DNA of 64,000 nucleotides from Streptomyces griseorubiginosus (lineage in GTDB: Bacteria > Actinomycetota > Actinomycetes > Streptomycetales > Streptomycetaceae): assembly GCF_001514195.1 (NCBI RefSeq), contig NZ_KQ948745.1, forward strand, positions 124,001 to 188,000, read 5' to 3'. This document shows, piece after piece, positions 27,382 to 35,889 of the stretch. The number at the start of each line of letters is the position of its first letter. The stretch's first letter is position 1. A model generated the notes under the pieces. It saw nothing but the letters and a program-made list of their open reading frames with translations. It made no database searches and was not told the DNA's origin. The position numbers were made by a program, and so were the translations under genes.

Positions 27382-28830
27382 GTGAGCGCCATTCGCCCGG
27401 CAGCCGTCGTCGTTCTCGCAGCGGGTGAGGGCACCCGTATGAAGTCGGCCACACCCAAGGTCCTGCACGAGCTGTGCGGTCGCAGCCTCGTGGGCCATGT
27501 GCTCGCCGCGGCCCGCGAGTTGGATCCCGAGCACCTCGTCGTGGTGGTGGGGCACGCGCGGGAGAAGGTCGTCGCTCATCTCGCCGACACCGACGCCGAC
27601 GTCCGCACCGCGGTGCAGGCGCAGCAGAACGGCACCGGGCACGCCGTACGGATGGCCCTGGAGGAGCTGGGCGGTGCCGTCGACGGGACCGTCGTCGTGG
27701 TGTGCGGGGACACTCCCCTGCTGACCGGCGAGACCCTCAACACCCTTGCCGCCACGCACTCCTCGGACGGCAACGCGGTCACCGTGCTGAGCGCCGAGGT
27801 GCCGGACGCGACGGGGTACGGCCGGATCGTGCGGGACCCCGCCACCGGTGCCGTGACCGCGATCGTCGAGCACAAGGACGCCTCCGAGGCGCAGCGGGCG
27901 ATCCGGGAGATCAACTCCGGGGTGTTCGCCTTCGACGGGCAGCTGCTCGCCGACGCGCTCGGCAAGGTGCGCACCGACAACTCGCAGGGCGAGGAGTACC
28001 TGACGGACGTGCTCGGCATCCTGCGTGAGGCCGGGCACCGGGTGGGCGCGGCCGTCGCCGCCGACCACCGCGAGATCGCCGGGATCAACAACCGGGTGCA
28101 GCTCTCCGAGGCCCGGCGCATCCTCAACGACCGGCTGCTGACCGACGCCATGCTGGCCGGTGTCACCGTGATCGACCCGGCCACCACCTGGGTCGACGTG
28201 ACCGTCACCTTCGGCCAGGACGCCGTCGTGCACCCGGGCACCCAGCTGCACGGCTCCACCCACATCGGCGAGGGCGCCGAGGTGGGCCCCAACACCCGCC
28301 TCACGGACACGGTCGTCGAGGCCGGGGCCCGGGTCGACAACACGGTGGCCTACAGCTCCCATGTCGGCCCCGGCGCGAGCGTCGGGCCGTTCGCCTATCT
28401 GCGCCCCGGCACCCGGCTGGGCGCCAAGAGCAAGATCGGCACGTACGTCGAGACGAAGAACGCGACCATCGGCGAGGGGACGAAGGTGCCGCACCTGTCC
28501 TACGTCGGTGACGCCACCATCGGTGAGTACACCAACATCGGTGCCGCGAGCGTCTTCGTGAACTACGACGGGAAGGACAAACACCACACCACCGTGGGGT
28601 CGCACTGCCGCACGGGTTCGGACAACATGTTTGTGGCTCCTGTCACGGTCGGGGACGGCTCCTACACCGCGGCGGGGTCGGTGATCACGAAGGACGTGCC
28701 GCCCGGTTCGCTGGCCGTGGCCCGTGGCCAGCAGCGGAATATCGAGGGTTGGGTGGCCCGCAAGCGCCCGGGGAGCGCGGCGGCGAAGGCCGCCGAAGCG
28801 GCCTCTGGCCAGCACGAGCGCGAGAGCTGA
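27382..28830 (+). CDS. glmU: Bifunctional UDP-GlcNAc pyrophosphorylase/GlcN-1-P acetyltransferase GlmU
   Basis: 482 residues. It makes UDP-N-acetylglucosamine from glucosamine-1-phosphate in two steps, feeding peptidoglycan synthesis. The N-terminal uridylyltransferase (about 1-240) has VLAAGEGTRMKS and VVVVCGDTPLL; the C-terminal left-handed beta-helix acetyltransferase (about 260-470) has repeated hexapeptides and the conserved PFAYLRPGTRL and FVNYDGKDKHHT (catalytic His). GTG start at 27382 with GAAGGG upstream. It probably forms an operon with prs, 77 bases downstream. Confidence 0.97.
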   Translation: MSAIRPAAVVVLAAGEGTRMKSATPKVLHELCGRSLVGHVLAAARELDPEHLVVVVGHAREKVVAHLADTDADVRTAVQAQQNGTGHAVRMALEELGGAVDGTVVVVCGDTPLLTGETLNTLAATHSSDGNAVTVLSAEVPDATGYGRIVRDPATGAVTAIVEHKDASEAQRAIREINSGVFAFDGQLLADALGKVRTDNSQGEEYLTDVLGILREAGHRVGAAVAADHREIAGINNRVQLSEARRILNDRLLTDAMLAGVTVIDPATTWVDVTVTFGQDAVVHPGTQLHGSTHIGEGAEVGPNTRLTDTVVEAGARVDNTVAYSSHVGPGASVGPFAYLRPGTRLGAKSKIGTYVETKNATIGEGTKVPHLSYVGDATIGEYTNIGAASVFVNYDGKDKHHTTVGSHCRTGSDNMFVAPVTVGDGSYTAAGSVITKDVPPGSLAVARGQQRNIEGWVARKRPGSAAAKAAEAASGQHERES

Positions 28831-28907
28831 CCGGAAACAGGTGCGCCGAAGTCGTCGTACCGTGATAAGTGCACACCCCCGCTGTAGACACCTCTGAGGA
28901 GACAGCT

Positions 28908-29888
28908 GTGACCGGGATCAAGACGACCGGCGAGAAGAAGATGATGTTCTTCTCCGGCCGCGCCCACCCCGAGCTTGCCGAGGAGGTCGCCCAGCAGTTG
29001 GGTGTCGGGGTCGTCCCGACCAAGGCCTTCGACTTCGCGAACGGCGAGATCTACGTCCGCTACCAGGAGTCGGCCCGCGGTGCGGACTGCTTCGTGATCC
29101 AGAGCCACACGGCTCCGATCAACCAGTGGATCATGGAGCAGCTCATCATGATCGACGCGCTGAAGCGTGCGTCGGCCCGCTCCATCACCGTGATCGTGCC
29201 GTTCTACGGCTATGCCCGCCAGGACAAGAAGCACCGCGGCCGTGAGCCGATCTCGGCCCGGCTGATCGCGGACCTGATGAAGACGGCCGGTGCCGACCGC
29301 ATCCTGACCGTCGACCTGCACACCGACCAGATCCAGGGCTTCTTCGACGGGCCCGTGGACCACCTGTTCGCGCTGCCGCTGCTGGCGGACTACGTGGGGC
29401 AGAAGGTGGACCGGGCGAAGCTCACCGTCGTCTCGCCGGACGCCGGCCGGGTGCGGGTCGCGGACCGCTGGTGCGACCGGCTGGGCGCGCCGCTGGCGAT
29501 CGTGCACAAGCGGCGCGACAAGGACGTGGCGAACCAGGTGACCGTCCACGAGGTCGTGGGTGAGGTCAAGGGCCGGGTGTGTGTCCTGGTCGACGACATG
29601 ATCGACACCGGTGGCACCATCTGCGCGGCCGCGGACGCGCTGTTCGCGCACGGTGCGGAGGACGTCATCGTGACGGCCACCCACGGTGTGCTGTCGGGTC
29701 CGGCGGCCGACCGTCTGAAGAACTCCCGGGTGAGCGAGTTCGTGTTCACCAACACCCTGCCGACGCCGGGTGAGCTCTCCCGCGACCTGGACAAGATCAA
29801 GGTGCTGTCGATCGCGCCGACGATCGCGAGCGCGGTGCGTGAGGTCTTCGAGGACGGTTCGGTGACGAGCCTCTTCGACGAGCAGTAA
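28908..29888 (+). CDS. prs: Ribose-phosphate pyrophosphokinase
   Basis: 326 residues. It makes PRPP from ribose-5-phosphate and ATP for nucleotide, His and Trp synthesis. Family motifs are FSGRAHPELAEEVA, FANGEIYVRYQESARG, the YGYARQDKKHRGREPI flexible loop, and the PRPP-binding loop CVLVDDMIDTGGTI. GTG at 28908 is preferred because GAGGAG lies about 7 bases upstream and the protein then starts MTGIKTTGEKK as in other Streptomyces. It follows glmU, as in most actinomycetes. Confidence 0.97.
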   Translation: MTGIKTTGEKKMMFFSGRAHPELAEEVAQQLGVGVVPTKAFDFANGEIYVRYQESARGADCFVIQSHTAPINQWIMEQLIMIDALKRASARSITVIVPFYGYARQDKKHRGREPISARLIADLMKTAGADRILTVDLHTDQIQGFFDGPVDHLFALPLLADYVGQKVDRAKLTVVSPDAGRVRVADRWCDRLGAPLAIVHKRRDKDVANQVTVHEVVGEVKGRVCVLVDDMIDTGGTICAAADALFAHGAEDVIVTATHGVLSGPAADRLKNSRVSEFVFTNTLPTPGELSRDLDKIKVLSIAPTIASAVREVFEDGSVTSLFDEQ

Positions 29889-29980
29889 GCGTGCGATGAG
29901 CTGTAAAAACGCTTCTGCATGATCGATTTTTCAGCGGCCTCCCCAGCCGAGTAGACTGCCCCAGTTGCTCGGCGAGGGAG

Positions 29981-30000
29981 GCCGTATCCATGGATACGGC
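29981..30000. promoter_or_regulatory. Perfect 20-bp palindrome in the rplY leader
   Basis: GCCGTATCCATGGATACGGC at 29981-30000 is a perfect palindrome 87 bases upstream of the rplY start. It could fold in RNA or be a protein-binding dyad. Upstream, the region 29889-29960 has an A/T-rich patch, unusual for this genome, that may contain the rplY promoter. Confidence 0.5.
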
Positions 30001-30086
30001 GATCCGTTATCGACGCGCTCTTCGTAGCAGGCCGTTCGTGGCCGGGTGACCCTGTCCGTTACTCACCCATACGAGGAGTGATCCGC

Positions 30087-30683
30087 ATGTCCGAGGTCAA
30101 GATCTCCGCCGAGACCCGTTCCGAGTTCGGCAAGGGCGCCGCCCGCCGCATCCGCCGTGACTCCAAGGTTCCCGGTGTTCTCTACGGTCACGGTGGCGAG
30201 ACGGTCCACCTGACCCTCCCGGGCCACGAGCTGCTGCTCGCGCTGCGCACGTCGAACGTCCTGATCTCCCTGGACATCGACGGCAAGACCAACGAGCTGG
30301 CGATCCCGAAGTCCGTGCAGCGCGACCCGATCAAGGGCTTCCTGGAGCACGTCGACCTGCTGCTGGTCAAGCGCGGCGAGAAGGTCACGGTCGAGATCCC
30401 GGTCCACACCGAGGGCGAGCTGGCCCCGGGCGGCTACCTGCTGGAGCACGTCCTGAACGCGCTGCCGGTCGAGGCCGAGGCCACCCACATCCCCGAGTCG
30501 GTCACCGTCTCCGTCGAGGGCCTGGAGGCCGGCGCCTCCATCCTCGCCAAGGACATCAAGCTCCCGAACGGCACCACGCTGGCCGTCGACGAGGACGCGG
30601 TCGTCCTCCAGGTGCTGGCCGCGCAGGCCGAGGAGACCGAGGGCGAAGAAGAGGCCGAGGGCGAAGAGGCCGCCGAGGCCTGA
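30087..30683 (+). CDS. rplY: 50S ribosomal protein L25 (CTC/TL5 long form)
   Basis: 198 residues: an N-terminal L25 domain binding 5S rRNA (SAETRSEFGKGAARRIRRDSKVPGVLYG) and the C-terminal TL5/CTC beta domain (VEIPVHTEGELAPGG), ending in a very acidic Glu-rich tail. This long form is typical of actinobacteria. ATG at 30087 with GAGGAG about 10 bases upstream. It is followed by pth, separated by a hairpin. Confidence 0.97.
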   Translation: MSEVKISAETRSEFGKGAARRIRRDSKVPGVLYGHGGETVHLTLPGHELLLALRTSNVLISLDIDGKTNELAIPKSVQRDPIKGFLEHVDLLLVKRGEKVTVEIPVHTEGELAPGGYLLEHVLNALPVEAEATHIPESVTVSVEGLEAGASILAKDIKLPNGTTLAVDEDAVVLQVLAAQAEETEGEEEAEGEEAAEA

Positions 30684-30708
30684 GCCCCAGCGCTCGCCGT
30701 ATAAGCTC

Positions 30709-30740
30709 CAGCCGCTGCTCCCTCAGGGGGGCGGCGGCTG
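30709..30740 (+). terminator. Hairpin between rplY and pth
   Basis: CAGCCGCTG (30709-30717) pairs with CGGCGGCTG (30732-30740), with CTCCC/GGGGGG in between. It is a likely partial terminator or attenuator just ahead of pth; TATAAG at 30700-30705 might serve as a -10 box. Confidence 0.5.
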
Positions 30741-30762
30741 TTGCACGTGAGGAGACATGGAC

Positions 30763-31359
30763 GTGACCACCCCTGCCAGCGACCCCTGGCTGATCGTGGG
30801 CCTCGGCAACCCGGGACCCGAGTACGCCGCCAACCGGCACAACGTCGGCTTCATGGTGGCCGATCTGCTGGCCCAGCGGATCGGGGGCCGGTTCAAGCGG
30901 GCCGGCAAGGCGCAGGCGCAGGTCGTCGAGGGGCGGATCGGGCCGCCCGGACCGGCGAACCGGCGGGTGGTCCTGGCCAAGCCGATGTCCTTCATGAACC
31001 TGTCCGGCGGCCCGGTGAACGCGCTCAAGGACTTCTACAAGGTGCCGGTTACGAACATCGTGGCGATCCACGACGAGCTCGACATCGACTACGGCGTCCT
31101 GCGCCTCAAGCTGGGCGGCGGGGACAACGGCCACAACGGGCTGAAGTCGATGACGAAGGCGTTCGGCGCGGAGTACCACCGGGTGCGGTTCGGGATCGGG
31201 CGCCCTCCGGGCCGTATGCAGGTCGCCGACTTCGTGCTGAAGGACTTCTCGTCGAGCGAGCGCAAGGAGCTGGACTACTTCGTGGACCGGGCGGCCGACG
31301 CGGTGGAGGCGCTGGTGACCGAGGGTCTGGAGCGGGCGCAGAGCACGTACAACTCCTAG
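30763..31359 (+). CDS. pth: Peptidyl-tRNA hydrolase
   Basis: 198 residues. It frees tRNA from stalled peptidyl-tRNA. Motifs: WLIVGLGNPGPEYAANRHNVGF with the catalytic His, KPMSFMNLSGGPV, HDELDIDYG and GGGDNGHNGLKSM. GTG at 30763 is preferred since GAGGAG then sits 8 bases upstream; the in-frame ATG at 30757 would leave only two bases. rplY-pth adjacency is common in bacteria. Confidence 0.95.
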   Translation: MTTPASDPWLIVGLGNPGPEYAANRHNVGFMVADLLAQRIGGRFKRAGKAQAQVVEGRIGPPGPANRRVVLAKPMSFMNLSGGPVNALKDFYKVPVTNIVAIHDELDIDYGVLRLKLGGGDNGHNGLKSMTKAFGAEYHRVRFGIGRPPGRMQVADFVLKDFSSSERKELDYFVDRAADAVEALVTEGLERAQSTYNS

Positions 31360-31421
31360 CCCCGGCCCTCCTCCCCGGCCCGCATTGACTTCCGGCAATG
31401 CCATGGCCAATGATCCCGGCC

Positions 31422-31925
31422 ATGCCTGCCACCGCCGCCTCCTCCCGTCCAGCCGCCCGCCAGACCTCGACCGCCGCCCTGCGGTTCGGGAGACTCGCGG
31501 CGATGGGGACGGTCACGGTGGTCATCCTGATCGCCGGGGTGTGGGCCTCCTGGGGCAGCGCGCAGTACGTGATGCTGACCAAGGGGCGCGAGCGGGGCAC
31601 GGTCGAGGTGGAGCGGTGCGCCGGGGACGTGTGCAGCGGGCCGTACACGCCGTCGTCGCACGGGTCGGTGGCGCGGGACCGGGTGGACATCGAGCACACG
31701 GTGGCGGTGCGCAAGGGGCAGCGCTACGCGGTCGTGGTCAAGCCCGGTACGCGGGACGTCGTACGGTCCGGACCGGCCGGAGTGCTCTACTCCTGGGTGC
31801 CGATGGGCGGGGCGCTGCTGCTCGCGGCGGTGGTCGTGGCGGGCGGGCTGCGCCGGACGCGGTTCGCGTGGGTGCTGGCGGGGTCGGGGGTCGCCCTGCT
31901 CACGGCGGCTTTCGTGACGGTCTGA
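31422..31925 (+). CDS. Small membrane protein with two TM helices
   Basis: About 167 residues. TM helices are at roughly residues 30-50 (MGTVTVVILIAGVWASWGS) and near the C-terminus. The extracellular part between them has two Cys (CAGDVC). No recognised family. Start choice is uncertain: in-frame ATGs occur at 31398, 31410 and 31422. TTGACT at 31385 and AATGAT at 31409 resemble a promoter that would place the transcript start at the ATG at 31422, giving a leaderless mRNA. It follows pth by about 60 bases. Confidence 0.65.
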   Translation: MPATAASSRPAARQTSTAALRFGRLAAMGTVTVVILIAGVWASWGSAQYVMLTKGRERGTVEVERCAGDVCSGPYTPSSHGSVARDRVDIEHTVAVRKGQRYAVVVKPGTRDVVRSGPAGVLYSWVPMGGALLLAAVVVAGGLRRTRFAWVLAGSGVALLTAAFVTV

Positions 31926-32062
31926 GAGGGTTCGGCGTTCTCTTTTTCTGTGGAGGAACTGAGTGTTGCCTGTTCGTGATTGACCAGAGGTCAGTCACAG
32001 CCGCAAGCTGAGCCGCCCCCTCCACATCTTCCCGTTCACTCTCGAAGATGGATAACTGCCCC

Positions 32063-32770
32063 ATGCGTACCCTCCACCGCGCCGGCGTCCTGTCCGCCGT
32101 CGCCGCAGCGGCCTTCCTCGTCGCTCCGGTCGCCCACGCCACCCCGCCCGGGGACAACGGCACCGTGAAGATCCACGACGCCGGCACCGGCGAAGAGCTC
32201 CGCAAGAACGAGCCGCACGTGTGCACCTTCTACCTGGACGCCTTCGGCTTCGACGCCGTCCAGGAGGTCGACTGGCACATCGAGGCCTGGGCCCCGACGG
32301 CCGACGTCAAGGGCAAGACCGTGAAGTCCGGCGAGATCACGCTGGACTCCGACGGCCACGGCCGTACGGAGAACCTGTCGCTGCCCGACGGCCACTACAA
32401 GCTGTTCTGGAACTTCGAGGGCGAGAAGGGCGCGGCCAAGCACAAGGTCTTCTGGACGGACTGCGAGGACGAGCAGGGCGGGGGCGGCGGTACGGCCACG
32501 CCCACCGCGTCGGCCACGCCGTCCACCTCGGCCACGGTCGGCCCGTCCGGCTCGCCCGGCACCGGCCCGAGCGACCAGCCGAGCACCGAGCCCAGCGAGT
32601 CCACCGAGGCCGGGGCCTCCGCGTCGGCCTCCTCCTCCGCCTCCCCGCAGGGGTCCACCGGCGACCTCGCCGAGACCGGCAGCAGCGCTCCGGTCGGCCT
32701 GCTCGCGGGGGTCTCCGCGGCGCTGGTGGCGGCGGGCGGTTACCTCGTGGTCCGGCGGCGCCGGGCCTGA
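32063..32770 (+). CDS. LAETG-anchored surface protein (sortase substrate)
   Basis: About 235 residues: signal peptide (MRTLHRAGVLSAVAAAAFL, cleavage near AHA-TP), a folded domain of about 110 residues containing two Cys (HVCTFYLDAFGF and FWTDCEDE), a Ser/Thr/Pro/Gly-rich wall-spanning stalk, then LAETGSSAP followed by a TM helix and RRRRA. LAxTG is recognised by class E sortases of Streptomyces, so the product is probably attached to peptidoglycan. The start could also be ATG 32048. A dyad TGACC-AGA-GGTCA at 31981-31993 lies in its upstream region. Confidence 0.85.
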   Translation: MRTLHRAGVLSAVAAAAFLVAPVAHATPPGDNGTVKIHDAGTGEELRKNEPHVCTFYLDAFGFDAVQEVDWHIEAWAPTADVKGKTVKSGEITLDSDGHGRTENLSLPDGHYKLFWNFEGEKGAAKHKVFWTDCEDEQGGGGGTATPTASATPSTSATVGPSGSPGTGPSDQPSTEPSESTEAGASASASSSASPQGSTGDLAETGSSAPVGLLAGVSAALVAAGGYLVVRRRRA

Positions 32771-32780
32771 CGTACACGAG

Positions 32781-32825
32781 AAGGCGGTGCCCCCCGGGAT
32801 CGATCCCGGGGGGGGGCACCGCCTT
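32781..32825. terminator. Bidirectional terminator between the surface protein gene and ppc
   Basis: AAGGCGGTGC pairs with GCACCGCCTT around a GGGATCGATCCC centre, with a three-G bulge in the C/G run. It is followed by TTT on the plus strand and preceded by AGAA. It serves two convergent genes. Confidence 0.88.
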
Positions 32826-32839
32826 TGTGCGTGCGGAGG

Positions 32840-35581
32840 TCAGCCGGTGTTGCGCAGGCCGGCCGCCACGCCGTTGACCGTCAGGAGCAGGGCGCGGGAG
32901 AGCAGCGGGTCGGCGGGCTCACCCGCGGCGGCCGCGTCGCGCTGGCGCTTGAGCAGGGTCACCTGGAGGTAGGAGATCGGGTCCAGGTAGGCGTCCCGGA
33001 TCGCGAAGGTCTGCTTCAGGACCGGGGTGGCGTCGAGGAGTTCGGCCTCGCCGGTGATCCGCAGGACCTCGCGGACGGTGAGCTCGTGCTCGGCCTCGAT
33101 GTCGGCGAAGACGTGCTGGAGCTCGGCCGGGACCAGGGTCTCGACGTAGTGGCGGGCGATGCGCAGGTCGGTCTTCGCGAGCGTCATCTCCACGTTGGAG
33201 ATGAAGTTGCGGAAGAAGTGCCACTGCTCGTGCATCTCGTCGAGGACGGTGTCCAGGCCCGCCTCGCGCAGCGCCTTGAGGCCCGAGCCGACGCCGAACC
33301 AGCCCGGGACGATCTGCCGGGACTGGGTCCAGCCGAACACCCACGGGATGGCGCGCAGTCCGTCGAGGGAGACGCCCGAGCCGGGGCGCCGGGAGGGCCG
33401 GGAGCCGAGGTGCAGGTCGGCGAGCTGGTCCACCGGCGTCGAGGCGAGGAAGTAGTTCGGCAGGTCCGGGTCCTCGACGAGACGCCGGTAGGCCGCGTGG
33501 GCGGCGTCGCTCACCACGTCCATCGCCGCGTCCCAGCGGGCCAGCGCCTCGTCGGACTGGCGCGGGGCGGTGTGCAGGGCGGAGGCCTGGAGCGTGGCGG
33601 CGACCGTCAGCTCCAGGTTCTCCCGGGCCAGCGACGGCACGAGGTACTTGTCGGAGATGACCTCGCCCTGCTCGGTCACCTTGATCTCGCCCTCCAGGGT
33701 GCCCCAGGGCTGGGCGAGGATCGCGTCGTGCGAGGGGCCGCCACCGCGGCCGACGGTGCCGCCGCGGCCGTGGAAGAGGCGCAGGCGTACGCCGTACCGG
33801 TGGGCGACGTCGCGCAGCCGGCGCTGGGCGCGGTGGATCTCCCACTGCGAGGTGGTGATGCCTCCGAACTTCGAGGAGTCGGAGTAGCCGAGCATGACCT
33901 CCTGCACATCGCCCCGGAGCGCGACCAGGCGCCGGTAGGACGGGTCGGAGAGCATGTCCTCCAGGATGGTGTCGGCGGCCTTCAGCTCGTCGGTGGTCTC
34001 CAGGAGCGGCACGATGCCGATCTTCGCCCAGCCGGCGTGCAGGTCCAGCAGCCCCGCCTCGCGGGCAAGGACCGCGGCGGCGAAGACGTCGTCGGCGCCC
34101 TGGCACATCGAGATGATGTACGACTCGACGACCTCGGGCCCGAAGACCTCCAGGGCCCGCTTCACGGTCTGGAAGACCCCGAGGGTCTTCTCGCCGGCCG
34201 CGTCCACCGGCGCCGGAGTGGGTGCCAGCGGCCTGCGGGAGCGCAGCTCCTTCGCCAGCAGCCTGGCCCGGTAGTCGCGGGGCATGTCGGCGTACCGCCA
34301 GGACTCCTCGCCGAGCCGGTCGAAGAGCTGGCCGAGGGCGTGGTGGTGGGCGTCGGCGTGCTCGCGGACGTCCATGGTGGCGAGCTGGAGGCCGAACGCG
34401 GCCAGGGTACGGATGGTGCGGTCCAGCCGGCCGTCGGCGAAGAGCCCGCCCCGGTGCTCGCGCAGCGAGCTCTGGATCAGGGTGAGGTCCTGGAGCAGCT
34501 CGCTGGTGCCGAGGTAGTCGCGGCCGTCCTCGTGCGGGATGCCCTTGGCCAGGCGGGTCTTGGTGTTCTCCAGCTTCTGCCGGATGCAGGTGGCCTTGAG
34601 GCGGTACGGCTCCTCGGCGTTCAGCCGCTTGTAGCGCGGGCTGATCTCCGGGAGACGCTCCAGGTCGGCCTTGAGGGACTCCAGGAGTTCCTCGGTGGCG
34701 CCGGTGTAGCGGATGGAGTTCGACAGGAAGCCCCGCAGCTCGTCGATGAGCTCCAGGGCGTCGTTGATGCCGTGCTCGTGCTGGAGGATCAGGACGTCCC
34801 AGGTGACCTGCGGGGTGACGTTGGGGTTGCCGTCCCGGTCGCCGCCGATCCAGGTGCCGAAGGTGAGGGGGCGGGTGGCGTCGGGGATCTTGACGCCGAC
34901 GCGCTCCAGCTCGGCGGTGAGGTCCTCCAGGACGTCGCCCACCGCGCCGGCGTGCAGCTCGTCGAGGTAGTAGATGGCGTTGCGGGCCTCGTCGGCGGGC
35001 TCGGGGCGCACGACGCGGAGTTCGTCCGTCTGCCAGACGAGGTCGATGTTCTCGGCGAGCCGGGTGTCGTGGCGGCGCCGGTCCGCCTCGATGACCGGCG
35101 TCTCCAGAAGGGCGGCGATCCGGCGGAGCTTGTTCAGCACCGAGCGGCGGGCCGCCTCCGTCGGGTGGGCCGTGAAGACCGGGCGGACGTTGAGGTTGGC
35201 GACGGTCTGGCGCAGGTGCTCGGGGTCGGCGTCCTTGAGGCGGTCGGCCGTGCGGGCGAGGAGACCGCCCTCGGCGGCGCGCCGGGCCCGCAGCTCACGG
35301 CCGCGGTGCACCTGCTCGGTGACGTTGGCCAGGTGGAAGTAGGTGGAGAAGGCGCGCACCAGCTTGGCGGCGGTCTCCAGTTCGGTGCCGCGCAGCAGCT
35401 CGGCGGCGGCCTCGCCGTCCTCACGGGTGAGGTGGCGCACCCGCTCGACCAGGTCCAGCAGCTCGGGACCCTCCTGGCGGACGAGGGTCTCGCCCAGGAG
35501 ATCGCCCAGGCGGCGGATGTCGGCGCGCAACTCACTACCGGTCGACGTGGCGCTCGTAGTCAGGTCGTCGGCACTGCTCAC
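32840..35581 (-). CDS. ppc: Phosphoenolpyruvate carboxylase
   Basis: 913 residues, normal length. It converts phosphoenolpyruvate and bicarbonate to oxaloacetate, replenishing the TCA cycle. Motifs: VFTAHPTEAARRSVL with the catalytic His, GGDRDGNPNVT, GYSDSSKFGGI, FHGRGGTVGRGGGPSHDAI with the mobile loop, and the C-terminal NTG end. GTG at 35581 is used because AAGGAG lies 8 bases upstream. Divergent from the desaturase gene; the 308-bp gap holds both promoters. Confidence 0.97.
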   Translation of the reverse strand: MSSADDLTTSATSTGSELRADIRRLGDLLGETLVRQEGPELLDLVERVRHLTREDGEAAAELLRGTELETAAKLVRAFSTYFHLANVTEQVHRGRELRARRAAEGGLLARTADRLKDADPEHLRQTVANLNVRPVFTAHPTEAARRSVLNKLRRIAALLETPVIEADRRRHDTRLAENIDLVWQTDELRVVRPEPADEARNAIYYLDELHAGAVGDVLEDLTAELERVGVKIPDATRPLTFGTWIGGDRDGNPNVTPQVTWDVLILQHEHGINDALELIDELRGFLSNSIRYTGATEELLESLKADLERLPEISPRYKRLNAEEPYRLKATCIRQKLENTKTRLAKGIPHEDGRDYLGTSELLQDLTLIQSSLREHRGGLFADGRLDRTIRTLAAFGLQLATMDVREHADAHHHALGQLFDRLGEESWRYADMPRDYRARLLAKELRSRRPLAPTPAPVDAAGEKTLGVFQTVKRALEVFGPEVVESYIISMCQGADDVFAAAVLAREAGLLDLHAGWAKIGIVPLLETTDELKAADTILEDMLSDPSYRRLVALRGDVQEVMLGYSDSSKFGGITTSQWEIHRAQRRLRDVAHRYGVRLRLFHGRGGTVGRGGGPSHDAILAQPWGTLEGEIKVTEQGEVISDKYLVPSLARENLELTVAATLQASALHTAPRQSDEALARWDAAMDVVSDAAHAAYRRLVEDPDLPNYFLASTPVDQLADLHLGSRPSRRPGSGVSLDGLRAIPWVFGWTQSRQIVPGWFGVGSGLKALREAGLDTVLDEMHEQWHFFRNFISNVEMTLAKTDLRIARHYVETLVPAELQHVFADIEAEHELTVREVLRITGEAELLDATPVLKQTFAIRDAYLDPISYLQVTLLKRQRDAAAAGEPADPLLSRALLLTVNGVAAGLRNTG

Positions 35582-35889
35582 AGGTGCGGCTCCTTGCAGT
35601 GTTGAAGCTCGTCCGGGAGGGGAACCCGGAGTGCGGTCGTGCGGCAGCCGCCGCATACGGGCCGGACATCCGGGAAGAAATCAGAGCGGACCGCGCTGTC
35701 CGACCGACTCCAAGGATAGGTGTCGATGCGGACGCGCAGACTTTTGGGCTCTTGCCGTGAGACGGCGACGCACTGCCATACTTACGACGCCGTAGGTTAC
35801 GGAACCGTAGGGACCGCCGTAACGGACCACGGGAAGGATCTCCGCAGCCCGGCACCTGTCTCAACCCTCGACCCCACAGGGGACGCCCC
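35582..35889. promoter_or_regulatory. ppc/desaturase divergent region with CCGTA/TACGG palindrome cluster
   Basis: Between 35790 and 35825 lie CCGTA-GGT-TACGG (35790-35802), TACGG-AA-CCGTA (35798-35809) and CCGTAACGG (35817-35825), overlapping dyads of the same half-site, 65-100 bases before the desaturase start. They are a candidate operator for the TetR regulator encoded downstream of the desaturase. Confidence 0.5.

Noticed and set aside
32825..35605. A 926-residue plus-strand frame across ppc
   Set aside because: Antisense shadow of ppc, which has all catalytic motifs.
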